A stretch of DNA of 64,000 nucleotides. It comes from Nepenthes gracilis. Taxonomy: Eukaryota > Streptophyta > Magnoliopsida > Caryophyllales > Nepenthaceae. The number at the start of each line of letters is the position of its first letter. Positions within the stretch are counted from its first letter, which is position 1. The translations under genes and the position numbers were made by a program. Below the pieces are notes generated by a model, which was given only the letters and a program-made list of their open reading frames with translations, searched no databases and was not told the DNA's origin. Below are positions 54,528 to 64,000 of the stretch, one piece after another. Location: positions 5,479,991 to 5,543,990 of the forward strand of contig BSYO01000024.1 in assembly GCA_033239525.1 (NCBI GenBank), read 5' to 3'.

Positions 54528-57500
54528 TATGACGGAACGAGATTTTTTTTTTTTTTTGTAACACAAGATCTGGATGCCATCTAGGACCCATATACTTTTA
54601 ACCATAAGAAGTATATCAGAAGTTAGTCTAACATCCTGCGGAAGCATTCATTTTCATTCTAAAATATTCATTTATGAGTACATAATTAAAAATGTCTAAC
54701 CATAAAAGTCTACTAATAATAATTAAGTCATTACAATGATATTCTCCAAAATAAACTTCCGGGTCTTTAATGATTCTTTAGACAAGCTCTAATTACTCCA
54801 ACTCATCAGGCACGAGCTCTAAAGTTTCATCTATAAGGGGAAAAAAATAGAAAACAGTGAGTCGGAGCTCAACAAGCTACTTGCAGATTTCCATAAAATA
54901 TTTGTACTGTCAGGTGAATGCATAAATATAAACAATAGCGGATCAAAAAACTAATGTAATCAATGCAGGAAAAATCAGAACAGAACCATATGCAATACTA
55001 TAATCAATACTTAGCCGGATGAAGGTCAAACAGAATGTTAGAGCATAAAATAGAGTCGGTTTCGTCATAGAAGTCTTCTCTTATTCTTTTGCTTACGGAG
55101 GAGGCATTAATCGATGATAGATTGTGTTCAGTCCACACAATCCAAGGCCGATAACTGAACAGAAGTATCCCGTCTTGTGGGATCGGTGTGCCAGCTGAAG
55201 GTAGGCCAGAACTAAGCTTTCCTCCTGACCGTAATGCCCCGAGGACAGGGCGGACCACAAATCGCTCTATGGACAGAGTTCACTTTCCTCCTGACCGTAA
55301 CGCCTCGAGGACAGGGCGAACCATAATTAACTCAATGGACAGAGTTATCATCGATTACTACCATAAAGTTCTAAGGCATGCCGGAGAACTTTATCTCCCG
55401 AAGCTAAAGTCAGAACTTATTCGCCTTATCATAAAGCCGGTTCAGAGTTTATCTTTGTTTGGATCTTATGAGAAGAGAGGTCGGACTTCATTTCTTTCAC
55501 ACAAAAGCCGGAGCTCAAATGCCGGAGCTCTTTTTTTTCCTCAAAAAGCCAGAGTTCATTTTTTTTTCCAAAAAGCCGGAGTTCTTTTTCTCAAAAAGCC
55601 GGAGTTCTTTTTCAACAAAAAGCCGGACTTTTTTTTTCTCAAAAAGTCAGAGTTCTTTTTTCTCAAAAAGCCGGAGTTCATTTTCTTAAAAAGCCGGAGT
55701 TCCTTTTTTCTCAAAAAGCGAGAGTTTAAAAGTCGGAGTTGTTGTGCCTCAGGAGAAGGCCGAAGTTGTTGTGTTTTCATGCTTTAAGGGCAAGACCTGA
55801 TTTTCTTCTTACATGAGCCGGACTTCATTTACAAGGGAGGAGGCCGGTTTGGTTTTCCATGTTCACAAGGCCGGTCTTGTCTTGACCTCTTTTTTCTTGG
55901 TTTAGGCTTAAGAAAAAGCCGGACTCTTTTCTTTGAGCATTAAGGAAACCGAAGTTGATTTATCATAACAAAACCGAACTTGATTTATTTACTTAAGAAG
56001 AGCGGACCTGATTTCTTCACTCAAGAGAATCGGACCTGATTTCTTCACTCAAGAGAATCGGACCTGATTTTTAAGATTCAAAAGGCCAGACTTCTTTTCA
56101 AAAGGGCTGGAGTTGATTTCACATGCGAAAGGGGCGGACTACTTCTTTTTAAACGGCTAAGGGGCCGGACTGGATTTTAATATGCACAAAGCCGGACTTG
56201 ATTTTAACATGAACAATGCATGAACGTGGCCGGACTTGATTTTAACATAAATAGTGCATGAACATGGCCGGACTTGATTTGAACAAGGCAGGACTTGATT
56301 TTTAAGATTCAAAAGGGCCGGACTTCTTTTCAAAAGGGCTGGAGTTGATTTCACGTGCAAAAGGGGTGGACTACTTCTTTTTAAAGGCCAAGGGGCCGGA
56401 CTGGATTTTAATATGCACAAGCCGGACTTGATTTTTTTTTAAAGGCCGAACTTGATTCTTCCTTTAAGAAATCCAAACTTGATTTTCCATGTTTAAGCAA
56501 CCGGACTTGATTCTCCAAAGGCCGATTTTCATTTTTGAATTCGATTTCAAAGCAAAGGCTGTTTCCGATTTCAATGCCAGGGCCGATTTCGGTTTTGATC
56601 GCAAGGCCCGATTTTGATTTTGATGAAAAGGGTCGATTTTGATTTCAAGGCAACGACACAAGCCGATTTTGATTTTTAAAGCCAGGGCTGAGTTCGATTT
56701 CGACGCACAAGCTGATTTCGATTTAACCCACAAAGGCCGATTTTGGTTTCGATGCACTAAGCCGATTTCGATTTGATACAAGGGCCGATTTTGATTTCAA
56801 TGCAAGCGCACAAGTCGATTTTGATTTTTTTTTTAACGCAAGGGCGGAGTTCAATTTCGACGCACAAGCCGATTTCGATTTAACCCACAAAGGCCGATTT
56901 TGAATGTTCATGCAAAGGGGCGAATCCATTTTCAAGCAGTCGATTTCAAGTTTTCAATGTAAAGGGCCTATTTCGAATGTTCATGCAAAAGGGACAAAAG
57001 CAGTCGATTTTGATATTTTCAATGCAAGGACCGATTTTGAATGTTCATGCAAGGGGCGAAAGCAGCTGATTTCGATTTTTCAATGCAAGGACCGATTTTG
57101 AATGTTCATGCAAGGGGCAAAAGCAGCTGATTTCGATTTTTCAATGCAAGGACTGATTTTGAATGTTCATGCAAGAGGCGAAAGCAGCTGATTTCAATTT
57201 TTCAATGCAAGGACCGATTTCAAATGATCATGCAAAGTAGCCGATTTCAAGTTTTCAATACAAGGGCCGGTTTCATTTTTCTCATATAAAAGAGCCGATT
57301 CCGATTTCCATGCATAAAGGGGGCCGATTTTGGGTTTCAATGCAAAAGCCGGGTTCAAGTACAAACCAGTGCTGAGTTCATGGCCGGTGTTTAATGCAGA
57401 AAGATGAGTTCAATTACACAAATGCCGAGTTTATTTAACATGCAGGAAGCCGAGTTCATTTTACACATAGGAAACCGAGTTCAATTTTCATGCAGCCAAG

Positions 57501-58185
57501 TTCATTTTGCAATGCAGAAGGTCGATGTTTAATGCGAAAGCAGAAACTTTAAAACAGAGTACACTTGCAGTAAAGTATGAACTTCAAAACAGAGCATGAA
57601 CTTCAAAACAGAGTACACTTGCAGTATTTAAAAACAAAACTTAAAAATAGAATTTAAAGAGCAGCGTCCGAAGTAACTTGCTTGAGAGTTGATCGTCTAA
57701 ATTTTACCATCTTGAAGCTTTTCCCCTTCACTCTCTTCCTTCTGCTTGCCTGTGCATCAACCAATGCCGGGTTTATATAGATGAGGGGTTTGGTGGAGTA
57801 AGTGGGGTAAGTCACTTACTTTCGTACTTCTTTTCAAGGGGTAGGTGGAGTAACTAGGTTGGTTTACTTACTTCATTTAGTCCCCGTCTAGTTGGATTCT
57901 AACTGAACAATAAAGTTTACTTTTGTCTTTAGTTACCATTAATTTAGTTCAAGCCAACTGCTCCATTTTTATGCCAGCGGCCCACTCTTTGCTGGCCAGC
58001 CTTTTTGGGCCGGTTGTATTTTTCATCAAACGGGCCGATTTTGGATTCTATGGAGGAGGCCGATCCATTTTTCATTAGGGGAGGGCCGATCCTAATTCAA
58101 AGAAGGGAAGTCGGGCTTAATTACAAGGATGGGCTAGATTTTCATGGGAGGAGGCTGGTTAACACATTAATTTTTGGATCTCACA
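54528..58185 (-). repeat. 5' LTR of the Tekay-like element
   Basis: 3658 bp, TGTGAGATCC at the right, mutated end (TATGACGG) at the left. Minus-strand TATA box at 57772-57780. Minisatellites as in the 3' LTR: 25-bp units at 55500-55720, GCCGGACTTGATTT words at 55810-56450, GGCCGATTT words at 56520-56890, 61-bp units at 56940-57250. ORFs 55188-55787 and 55556-55780 are shadows. Small indels against 41401-44583 show that copy numbers drifted after insertion. Confidence 0.9.
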
Positions 58186-58190
58186 CCTCC

Positions 58191-58560
58191 TGTCCGGTCT
58201 CCATTACTATTAACCTAAAACATATATACCACAAAAATTACAAATAGGAGGTCAGAGGATGACAGAAATGGCTCCCACCGTATATCTTCCGACATTCAAG
58301 TTAAAAATCTTTCTTAGAATATAGAAAGATACTAGAAGGATGGGCCAGCAGCATAGATGCATATGGCGGTGGATGGAATGTTTGGATGCACCAACTGATA
58401 GACGGCTTAGAGGTACACCTGCAGAGGGGTAGTATAGAGGTGCGCCTGACAGAGGGCGGCGTAGAGGTGCACTTGCAGAGGGGCGACGTAGAGGTGCTCC
58501 CCGTAGAGGGGTGGCTTAGACGTGCACGGGTAGAGGGGCGTCTTAGAGGGGAAGGACTAG
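58191..58560 (-). repeat. Minus-orientation LTR end, copy of 22077-22440
   Basis: 58240-58560 matches 22077-22400, including the ~28-bp GAGGGGCGGCGTAGAGGTGC array. The first 50 bp (58191-58240) extends further towards the U5 end, with TATACCACAAAAATTACAAA resembling ACACCACTAAAATGAAC at 34290. Before the Tekay insertion this end faced the plus-orientation U5 at 41311-41400 almost directly. Confidence 0.6.
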
Positions 58561-59710
58561 ATTGCACTAGTGGACTAACATCCTGATTACCTGAGCGGAA
58601 GGTTGATTCTTGGACAGTGGGCTCCTGACTCCGGGACGGAGGGTCGATTTTGGGTTGGTGGGCTTGTGGCTCTGGAACGAAGGGCTCATGGGTCCGGGAC
58701 GGAGGGCTCTTGTCTCCGGGATGGAGTGCTCTTTGCTTCGAGACAAAGTGCTTCTGACTCCATGATGGAGGGCTCATGGCTCCGTGATAAAGAGCTCCTG
58801 GCTCCAAGATGGAGGGCTCATAGCTCCTAGACGGAGGGCTCCTAACCCCGGGATGGAGTGCTCTAGGCTCCGAGATGGAGGGCTCATGGCTCTCAGTGGA
58901 GTGCTCGTGCCTCCGAGATGAAGTACTCCTGGCTTGGGACGAAGGGCTCTAGACTCCAAGACAAAGTGCTTGTGACTCCAGAACTGAGGGCTTATGGCAT
59001 CGGGACGGAAGGCTTATAGCACCGGGATGAAGGACTCCTGGCTTTGAGACAGAAGGCTCATGGCTTCAAGACAGAGTTCTCCTGGATCCAAGAATGAGGG
59101 CTCGTGGCTCCGAGATGAAATGCTCAGGCTCATAGATGGAGTGCTTGTGGCTCCGAGACGGAGGGCTCCTATCTCTGTGACGGAGGGCTCTTAGTTCCCG
59201 TTCAAAGGGCTCGTGGCTCCCGAACAGAGTGTTTTTGGCTTTGGGATAGAGTTCTCCTGGCCCTCGGACGGAGAGCTCATGGCCGCGGGATGGAGTGCTC
59301 CTGGCTTCGGGACGAAAGGCTCTTGGCTCCCTGATAGAGGGCTCGTAGCTCCCAGACGAAATGCTCCTATCTCCAAGATGGACAGCTTAAGGCTTCGAGA
59401 TGGGGGGCTCTTGGCTCTTTGATGGGGGGCTCATGGTTTCAGGACGGAGTGTTCTAGGCTCCGGGACAGAGAGCTCTTGCTTTTCGAACGGAGGGCTCAT
59501 GGCTCCGAGACGGAGGGATCTATGCTTCAGACGGATGGCTCATGGTTTTGAGACGGAGTGCTACTGGCTCCAAGACGGAGGGATCTTGACTTCGGGACGG
59601 AGTGCTCTTGGCTTCGAGAGGGAGAGCTCTAGGCTCCAGGACGGAGGGCTCATGGCTCCAAAATGGAGTGCTCCAGGTTTCGGGACGGAGGGCTCTTTGC
59701 TCCCAACGGA
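58561..59710. repeat. 22-bp minisatellite, array 1 of the second copy
   Basis: Same 22-bp unit as 22441-23580 with about 50 copies. Order of variants is broadly the same, so the arrays were duplicated as a block. ORFs 58603-58830, 59400-59765 and minus-strand partners are repeat shadows. Confidence 0.85.
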
Positions 59711-60047
59711 GGCCTATTCCTCAATGGAAGGTAGGTGTCCTGAAAGGTGGAAAACTCCTGACTAAAGGGTAAACCCTTTAGACCCATGATTGTTGGACCG
59801 ATTATGGAAAAAATATTATTTCATCAAAACTTATGTAGAGCTTTTTCATATTTCTTTAAATATGTAACATACAATAAAATTATGGGCATGTAGTAAAATT
59901 TATGGATATACATGAATTTTATTGTGTAATTTATAAACATATAAAATATTTGATATGGATTTTAAAGATATGTGGAAATTATATTTTAAAAATCACAGAA
60001 AATTATGTGATGTAGTGACTTGATATTGAATGACTTAGTTATTAATA
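59711..60047. other. Spacer unit with truncated LTR edge, second copy
   Basis: Copy of 23581-23908, ending in TGACTTGATATTGAATGACTTA-type LTR edge (from about 60016) and then AATAAAGTGCTC into the next array. Confidence 0.75.
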
Positions 60048-60900
60048 AAGTGCTCTCGGCTCTGGAACGAAGGGATCATGGCTCCCGGATGAAGTGTTTA
60101 TGCCTCCGAGATGGAGTGCTCCTGGTTTCGGGATGAATTGCTCTTGGCTCCGGGACGGAGGGCTCTAGGCTCCAAGACAGAGGGTTCTTAGCTTCTCGAT
60201 GGAGGGCTCATGGTTTCGGGATGGAGTGTTCGTGGCTCCGAGACGGAAGGCTTGTGACTCCAAGATGGAGTGCTTGTGGCACTAGGACTGAGGGCTTTTG
60301 ACCCCGGGACGAAGGGCTCATGACTCTAGGATGGAGTGCTCCTAGCTCCGCAATGGAGTGCTCATGGTTCCATGATGAAGTGCTCTTGACTCCAGGGTGG
60401 AGGGCTCATGACTCTCAGACAAAGGCTCTTGGTTCTGAGATGGAGGGCTCCTGACTTCGGGATGAAGTGTTTGTGGCACCGAGACGGAGGGCTCCTAACT
60501 TTGAGACGGAGGGCTCGTGGCTTTGAGACAAAGTGCTCCTGACTCCGAGACGGAATGCTTGTGGCTCCCAAACGGAGTGCGCTTTGCTCTGGGACGGAGG
60601 GCTCTTGGCTTCGGGATGGAGGGCTCGTGGGTCCCGGACAGAGTGCTCCTGTCTCCAGGACGGAGTTTTCCTGGCTCCTGGACAGAGGGCTCTGAGATGG
60701 ATGACTCAAGGCTCCGAGATGGGGAGCTATTGGCTCCTGGACGGGAGGCTTGTGGCTCCGAGACAGGGGGCTCTTTTATCCGAGACAGATGACTCATGGC
60801 TTTGAGATAGAGTGCTCCTGACTCCAAGATGGAGGGCTCGTGGCTACAAGACAGGGTGCTCATGGTTCCAGAACAAAGGGCTCTTTGCTCTCTACGAAAG
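60048..60900. repeat. 22-bp minisatellite, array 2 of the second copy
   Basis: Copy of 23909-24984 but about 220 bp shorter, a loss of roughly ten units. ORFs 60517-60863 on both strands are shadows. Confidence 0.85.
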
Positions 60901-61204
60901 CCTACTTCTCAATGGAGAATAGAACTCTTGGAAGGAGGAAAACTTCTGACTTGAGGGTAAGCCCCTTAGGCCCATGGTTGTTGGACCCATCATGGAAAAT
61001 ATATTATCTTCATCAAAACCTATGTTGAGCTTTTTTATATTTCTTCAAATGTGTAGCATGTAATAAAATTATGGGCATGTAGTAAAATTTATGGACATGT
61101 AGAAATTTTACGGTGTAATTTGGAAACATACAAAATATTTGATATAGATTTCAAAGATATGCAAAAATTGTATTTTAGAAACCACCGGAAATTATGTGAT
61201 GTAG
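60901..61204. other. Spacer unit after array 2, second copy
   Basis: Copy of 24985-25291, abutting the LTR at 61205. No coding potential seen. Confidence 0.65.
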
Positions 61205-61728
61205 TGTCCTGATATTGAATGACTTAACTATTAATGAAGAGAAAGAGACAAAGAGGGTGAGGATTTAGACGAAAGAGAAGAGGATACGGAGGAAGGTTTG
61301 AGAAAGAGTGGAGAAATGAAATAGAGAAAGAGATCAGACGAGAGAGAGAGAGGGGGGATAAGGACCATAATGCTTTTCTCATTCTCTGTTACAATACTTG
61401 ACAATTGGTACATGTAGTGTATTACAGTATCTCCAACTACTAACATTCTAATTCCCATCCTGACAAACTCGAACTAATGTAGAAAATTATTGATGTAGGA
61501 TGAGCCTTGCTCTATTACCGCTTCCTAACTACCAGTGGCTGCTTATAGCCTCTTCTTTAGCTACCTATAGCCTCTTCCTAAACAGCCTGTGCTCGTGCAA
61601 GCTACTAACCATTTAGGAGTTCGTGCCTTCAAATGCTTTACTTTAGTACTAATGCAATTCTCACTCGTGCAAAATGCTTTACCCGAGTACTGGTGCAGTT
61701 TGTGCCGGTGCAAAGTCATTACACGATA
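61205..61728 (-). repeat. 3' LTR of the second chromovirus copy
   Basis: Aligns with 25292-25836 over its full length, with both ends slightly mutated (TGTCCTGATATTG left; TATCGTGTAATG on the minus strand at the right). ORFs inside are LTR shadows. Confidence 0.75.
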
Positions 61729-62039
61729 ATGTGCCTCCATGCACTTTTTCCTAGTCCTCAAGGAAAAGACTTGGAAACTGAGCCTTCATGAATGATCCAT
61801 CCACCCAAGCATCATCTTCTTCTAGCAAGTTGGTCCAGTGAACTTACAATTGTGTCACTTTTTACCCTCTCTGATTGATTATTTTGGAATTAAGGATTCT
61901 AAAGGGATCTACAACTACTTCTTGATTTTCATCTAAAGAGAATGATTGGTTAAGTGAAACCCAATGCCAGCCAATCTTCTCTTTTAACAAGGTGATATGA
62001 AAAATCGGATGAATTTGGCATCCACTGCCTGATCAAATT

Positions 62040-62901
62040 TGTATGCAACGTCCCCTATCTTAGCTAAGACCTTATATGGACCATAATATTTTCAAGACAA
62101 CTTATGGAAGTTGAAAGCTGCGTTTTGATAAGTGGTATTATACCACTATTCAGCCAATGCTAACTAATTATTCTAAGAGCTTGGTTTCTGTGCTACCATG
62201 CAACTCAAGTATGTTTCAAGGTATTGATTGACCCTTTCAGTTTGTCCATCGATTTAGGGACGATACGAACTGCTCATGTGCAGCTTTGCTCCCATATTGT
62301 TTCTCAAGGACATTCAAAATAACCCAATAAATACTTTATCATGATAAGAGGCTATAGTTACAAGCACACCATGGAGTTTAACAATATGATTCAGGAAAAG
62401 TTCAGCAATTTTGCTAGCTGAAAGAGGATAAAGTAGTAATAAGAAATGTCTATACTTTGTGAGTCTATCCACCACCACCAATGTAGTGTCTTTACCATTA
62501 GATCTCAGTGATCCTTCAATGAAATCCAATGATATATGTCTCCATGAATATAAAGGAATAGGAAGAGGTTGCAACAAACTCGAATAAGCTGCTCAATTAC
62601 TCTTGTTTCTTTGACAAGTTTCACATGAGTTTACCATATCTTTGATTTGATTGAACTATTGTGACCAAAAGAAAAATTGTTGTGCCCTCTTATATGTTGT
62701 TATTACTCCTGAATGGCCTCCATAGCTAGATTCATGTATAGCTAATTGGAGTCTTTGCCTCAAATCTATAGATTGGTTAATACGCCATTTTCCTTTGTAT
62801 TTTAGAAGACCCTTATCTATAGAGAAATGTGATTGCTCCGCTGGTTTAGTCAATTTTTTAGCCATAATATCTGTGATCCAAGCATCTTTCTCATAACTCA
62901 A
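62040..62901 (-). pseudogene. Integrase of the second chromovirus copy, broken
   Basis: Minus-strand 62656-62901 is the zinc-binding region (AIHESSYGGHSGVITTYKR); 62314-62577 the rve core with ISLDFIEGSLRSNGKDTTLVV and TIASYHDKVFIGLF. First Asp kept (LDF), second Asp again Tyr (SYHDK). Truncated after GLF by a frame change; the QTES segment is at about 62245 in another frame. Confidence 0.8.
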
Positions 62902-62986
62902 CTATATCTTCTTTTTACACATAAGAACGATTACTGAAGTGGCTACACAACTAACTTGACTATCCTTCATTCGATGAGATAGTACA

Positions 62987-63372
62987 TCTACAACAATGTT
63001 GTTTTTTTTTTTTTTTGTAAGTAATTTGGATTAATGGGAGAAAAAAATTTTTACAAGAAAAGATTTATCTCCAAGTGTTTTGCCGACTTGGGGATAAAAT
63101 AAAATCGCTAGGGCATGCCCCGAGCGCACGAATACATTGAATGAAACCCACACAGGAAAACTGGGAATCACTCAAGACAGATAGAATACTCAAATATAAA
63201 TTGAGCATAGCCTATACAGATCAAGCCAAGTCAAGGCATATACGAAGATTGGCAACTGATGATCGCCAACAGCATCATTATGCCAGCCGAGGCCTTACCA
63301 TCACCACAAGGTGAAACAAATACTGAAGTCCAGGCGCAGCAGCCAGCCAACACCAATTTCTACAACAATGTT
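62987..63372 (-). mobile_element. LINE tail insertion with 14-bp TSD
   Basis: TCTACAACAATGTT occurs at 62987-63000 and 63359-63372. The insert starts with poly(T), GTAAGTAATTTGGATTAATG and CTAGGGCATGCCCCGAGC on the plus strand (reversed family end); about 358 bp, no coding region. The first copy has TCTACAACAATGTT once, at about 27290-27304, so it is an empty site. Confidence 0.85.
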
Positions 63373-63639
63373 ATACTTACCTTTCTTGTACATGTCGGTA
63401 TAGCTCAGTCCTAGTAATTTAGATAAACCTTTTTTGTTGAAGAAATGAGGTGGCCTTCTATTCTAAAAGGTGCTTAAGGCATTACGATTAGTTTTAATAA
63501 TAAATTAATTATCTAATAAGTAGTGCCTCTACTTTAAAATAGCTAGCAGCATGGCCATCAACTTTTTCATATAATGATAGTCCTATATTCTTGACACCAA
63601 TTGATTTATTGATGTATGCCACAGGTCATCCCTTTTGCA

Positions 63640-63900
63640 TAAGTATAGCTCTCTAGTTAAACCAAGAAATCAAACTTTTTGGTAGATGCATCCATTTCAT
63701 ATTACAAAAAGTTGACCTTAAAATCACTTGTTCTTCTTGGGAAGTTCTAGAACAAGGGCATTCTGATCTTTGTCTTGCTTCAACTCACAGAAGATTGAAA
63801 ATAGATTGGTAAGCCCAAAGGGCATGACTTTAAACTCATAATAACCATGATGGGTTTTGCTGCATTTGAATTTGAAAGCATTTTTCTTCAATAAATCATC
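63640..63900. other. Mosaic patch in RT region
   Basis: Blocks equal to 27400-27545 and blocks equal to 27603-28060 alternate, each series in order. See findings. 63900-64000 then follows 28050-28160 cleanly. Confidence 0.65.
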
Positions 63901-64000
63901 TATGGTGGGGATTGGAAACTTATTGTTTATGGTAATGTCATTAAGTTGGCAATAATTTATATAAAGTCTTCCAGAGTTGTCTTTCTTTTTGACTTATAAG

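Larger units (their letters stand above)
41401..58185 (-). mobile_element. Tekay/Del-like chromovirus, 16.8 kb with nested insertions
   Basis: LTRs at 41401-49698 and 54528-58185 flank gag, PR, RT, RNase H, IN and chromodomain, all on the minus strand. Ends are TGTGAGATCC and CCGTCACA; TSDs are CTTCC (41396-41400) and CCTCC (58186-58190), 4 of 5 matching. PBS and PPT lie at the expected places. After subtracting the solo LTR (44589-47944 plus TSD) and the LINE tail (47992-49192 plus TSD), the 3' LTR is about 3.7 kb, in agreement with the 3658-bp 5' LTR. The coding part is comparatively well kept but contains stops, a 163-bp duplication and a lost catalytic Asp. Confidence 0.9.
61205..64000 (-). 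mobile_element. Second copy of the chromovirus 3' part
   Basis: Follows 25292-28160 closely and runs off the right edge. 3' LTR 61205-61728, integrase, and a reduced RT region. About 210 bp of the integrase C-terminal side (equivalent to 26225-26435) is deleted at about 62120. Carries a LINE tail at 62987-63372 that the first copy lacks. 63640-63900 is a mosaic. Confidence 0.8.

Noticed and set aside
41401..58185. Endogenous pararetrovirus (caulimovirid)
   Set aside because: LTRs, PBS, integrase and chromodomain are present; movement and coat proteins of pararetroviruses are not seen.

Overview
This window is plant nuclear DNA made almost entirely of transposable elements. I recognise no ordinary host gene, tRNA, rRNA or CRISPR array. 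The evidence is plant-type Ty3/gypsy polyproteins of three lineages (a chromodomain Tekay/Del-like chromovirus, a second short-LTR chromovirus, and a Tat/Ogre-like lineage), L1-type LINEs with a plant DUF4283-like ORF1 and a zf-RVT-like ORF2 tail, multi-kilobase LTRs full of minisatellites, and nested insertion. It suggests a flowering plant with a repeat-rich genome; I cannot name the species. Every coding region seen carries stops, frameshifts, truncations or lost catalytic residues.

Layout. 1-1383: 5' part of a minus-strand chromovirus (gag, leader, LTR). 1426-2453: LINE tail insertion. 2677-13259: Tat-like LTR and gag pieces (2677-3839, 6011-7440) embedded in extremely A/T-rich filler, with an internally deleted LINE at 9368-13039. 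13260-22440: LTR-like units in alternating orientation around two more A/T-rich cores; the minus LTR at 15438-19660 is split by a LINE ORF2 copy. 22441-25291: two 22-bp GC-rich minisatellite arrays. 25292-30720: minus-strand chromovirus with recognisable gag, RT/RNase H and integrase and both LTRs. 32269-34198: second copy of the Tat-like LTR and gag unit. 34199-41400: minus-strand Tat-lineage element with a WRKY-box-rich LTR, an antisense PF04195-like ORF with an intron, integrase, an extra RNase H and part of RT. 41401-58185: a 16.8-kb minus-strand Tekay-like element with about 3.7-kb LTRs, tRNA-Met-type PBS, gag, PR, RT, RNase H, IN and chromodomain; its 3' LTR holds an opposite-orientation solo LTR and a LINE tail. 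58191-64000: a second copy of the 22-28 kb region.

Two long duplications run through the window: 1-4135 resembles 29380-34195, and 22077-28160 resembles 58240-64000. They act as internal controls: several insertions present in one copy have a clean empty site in the other, so the insertion boundaries and target-site duplications can be read directly.

I found no undescribed functional system. The points most worth a second look are LINE insertions reduced to a poly(A) tail with target duplications, W-box clusters in the U3 of two unrelated LTR families, inverted LTR-like ends around strand-asymmetric A/T cores, and two patches that interleave two source sequences and may be assembly consensus artefacts.
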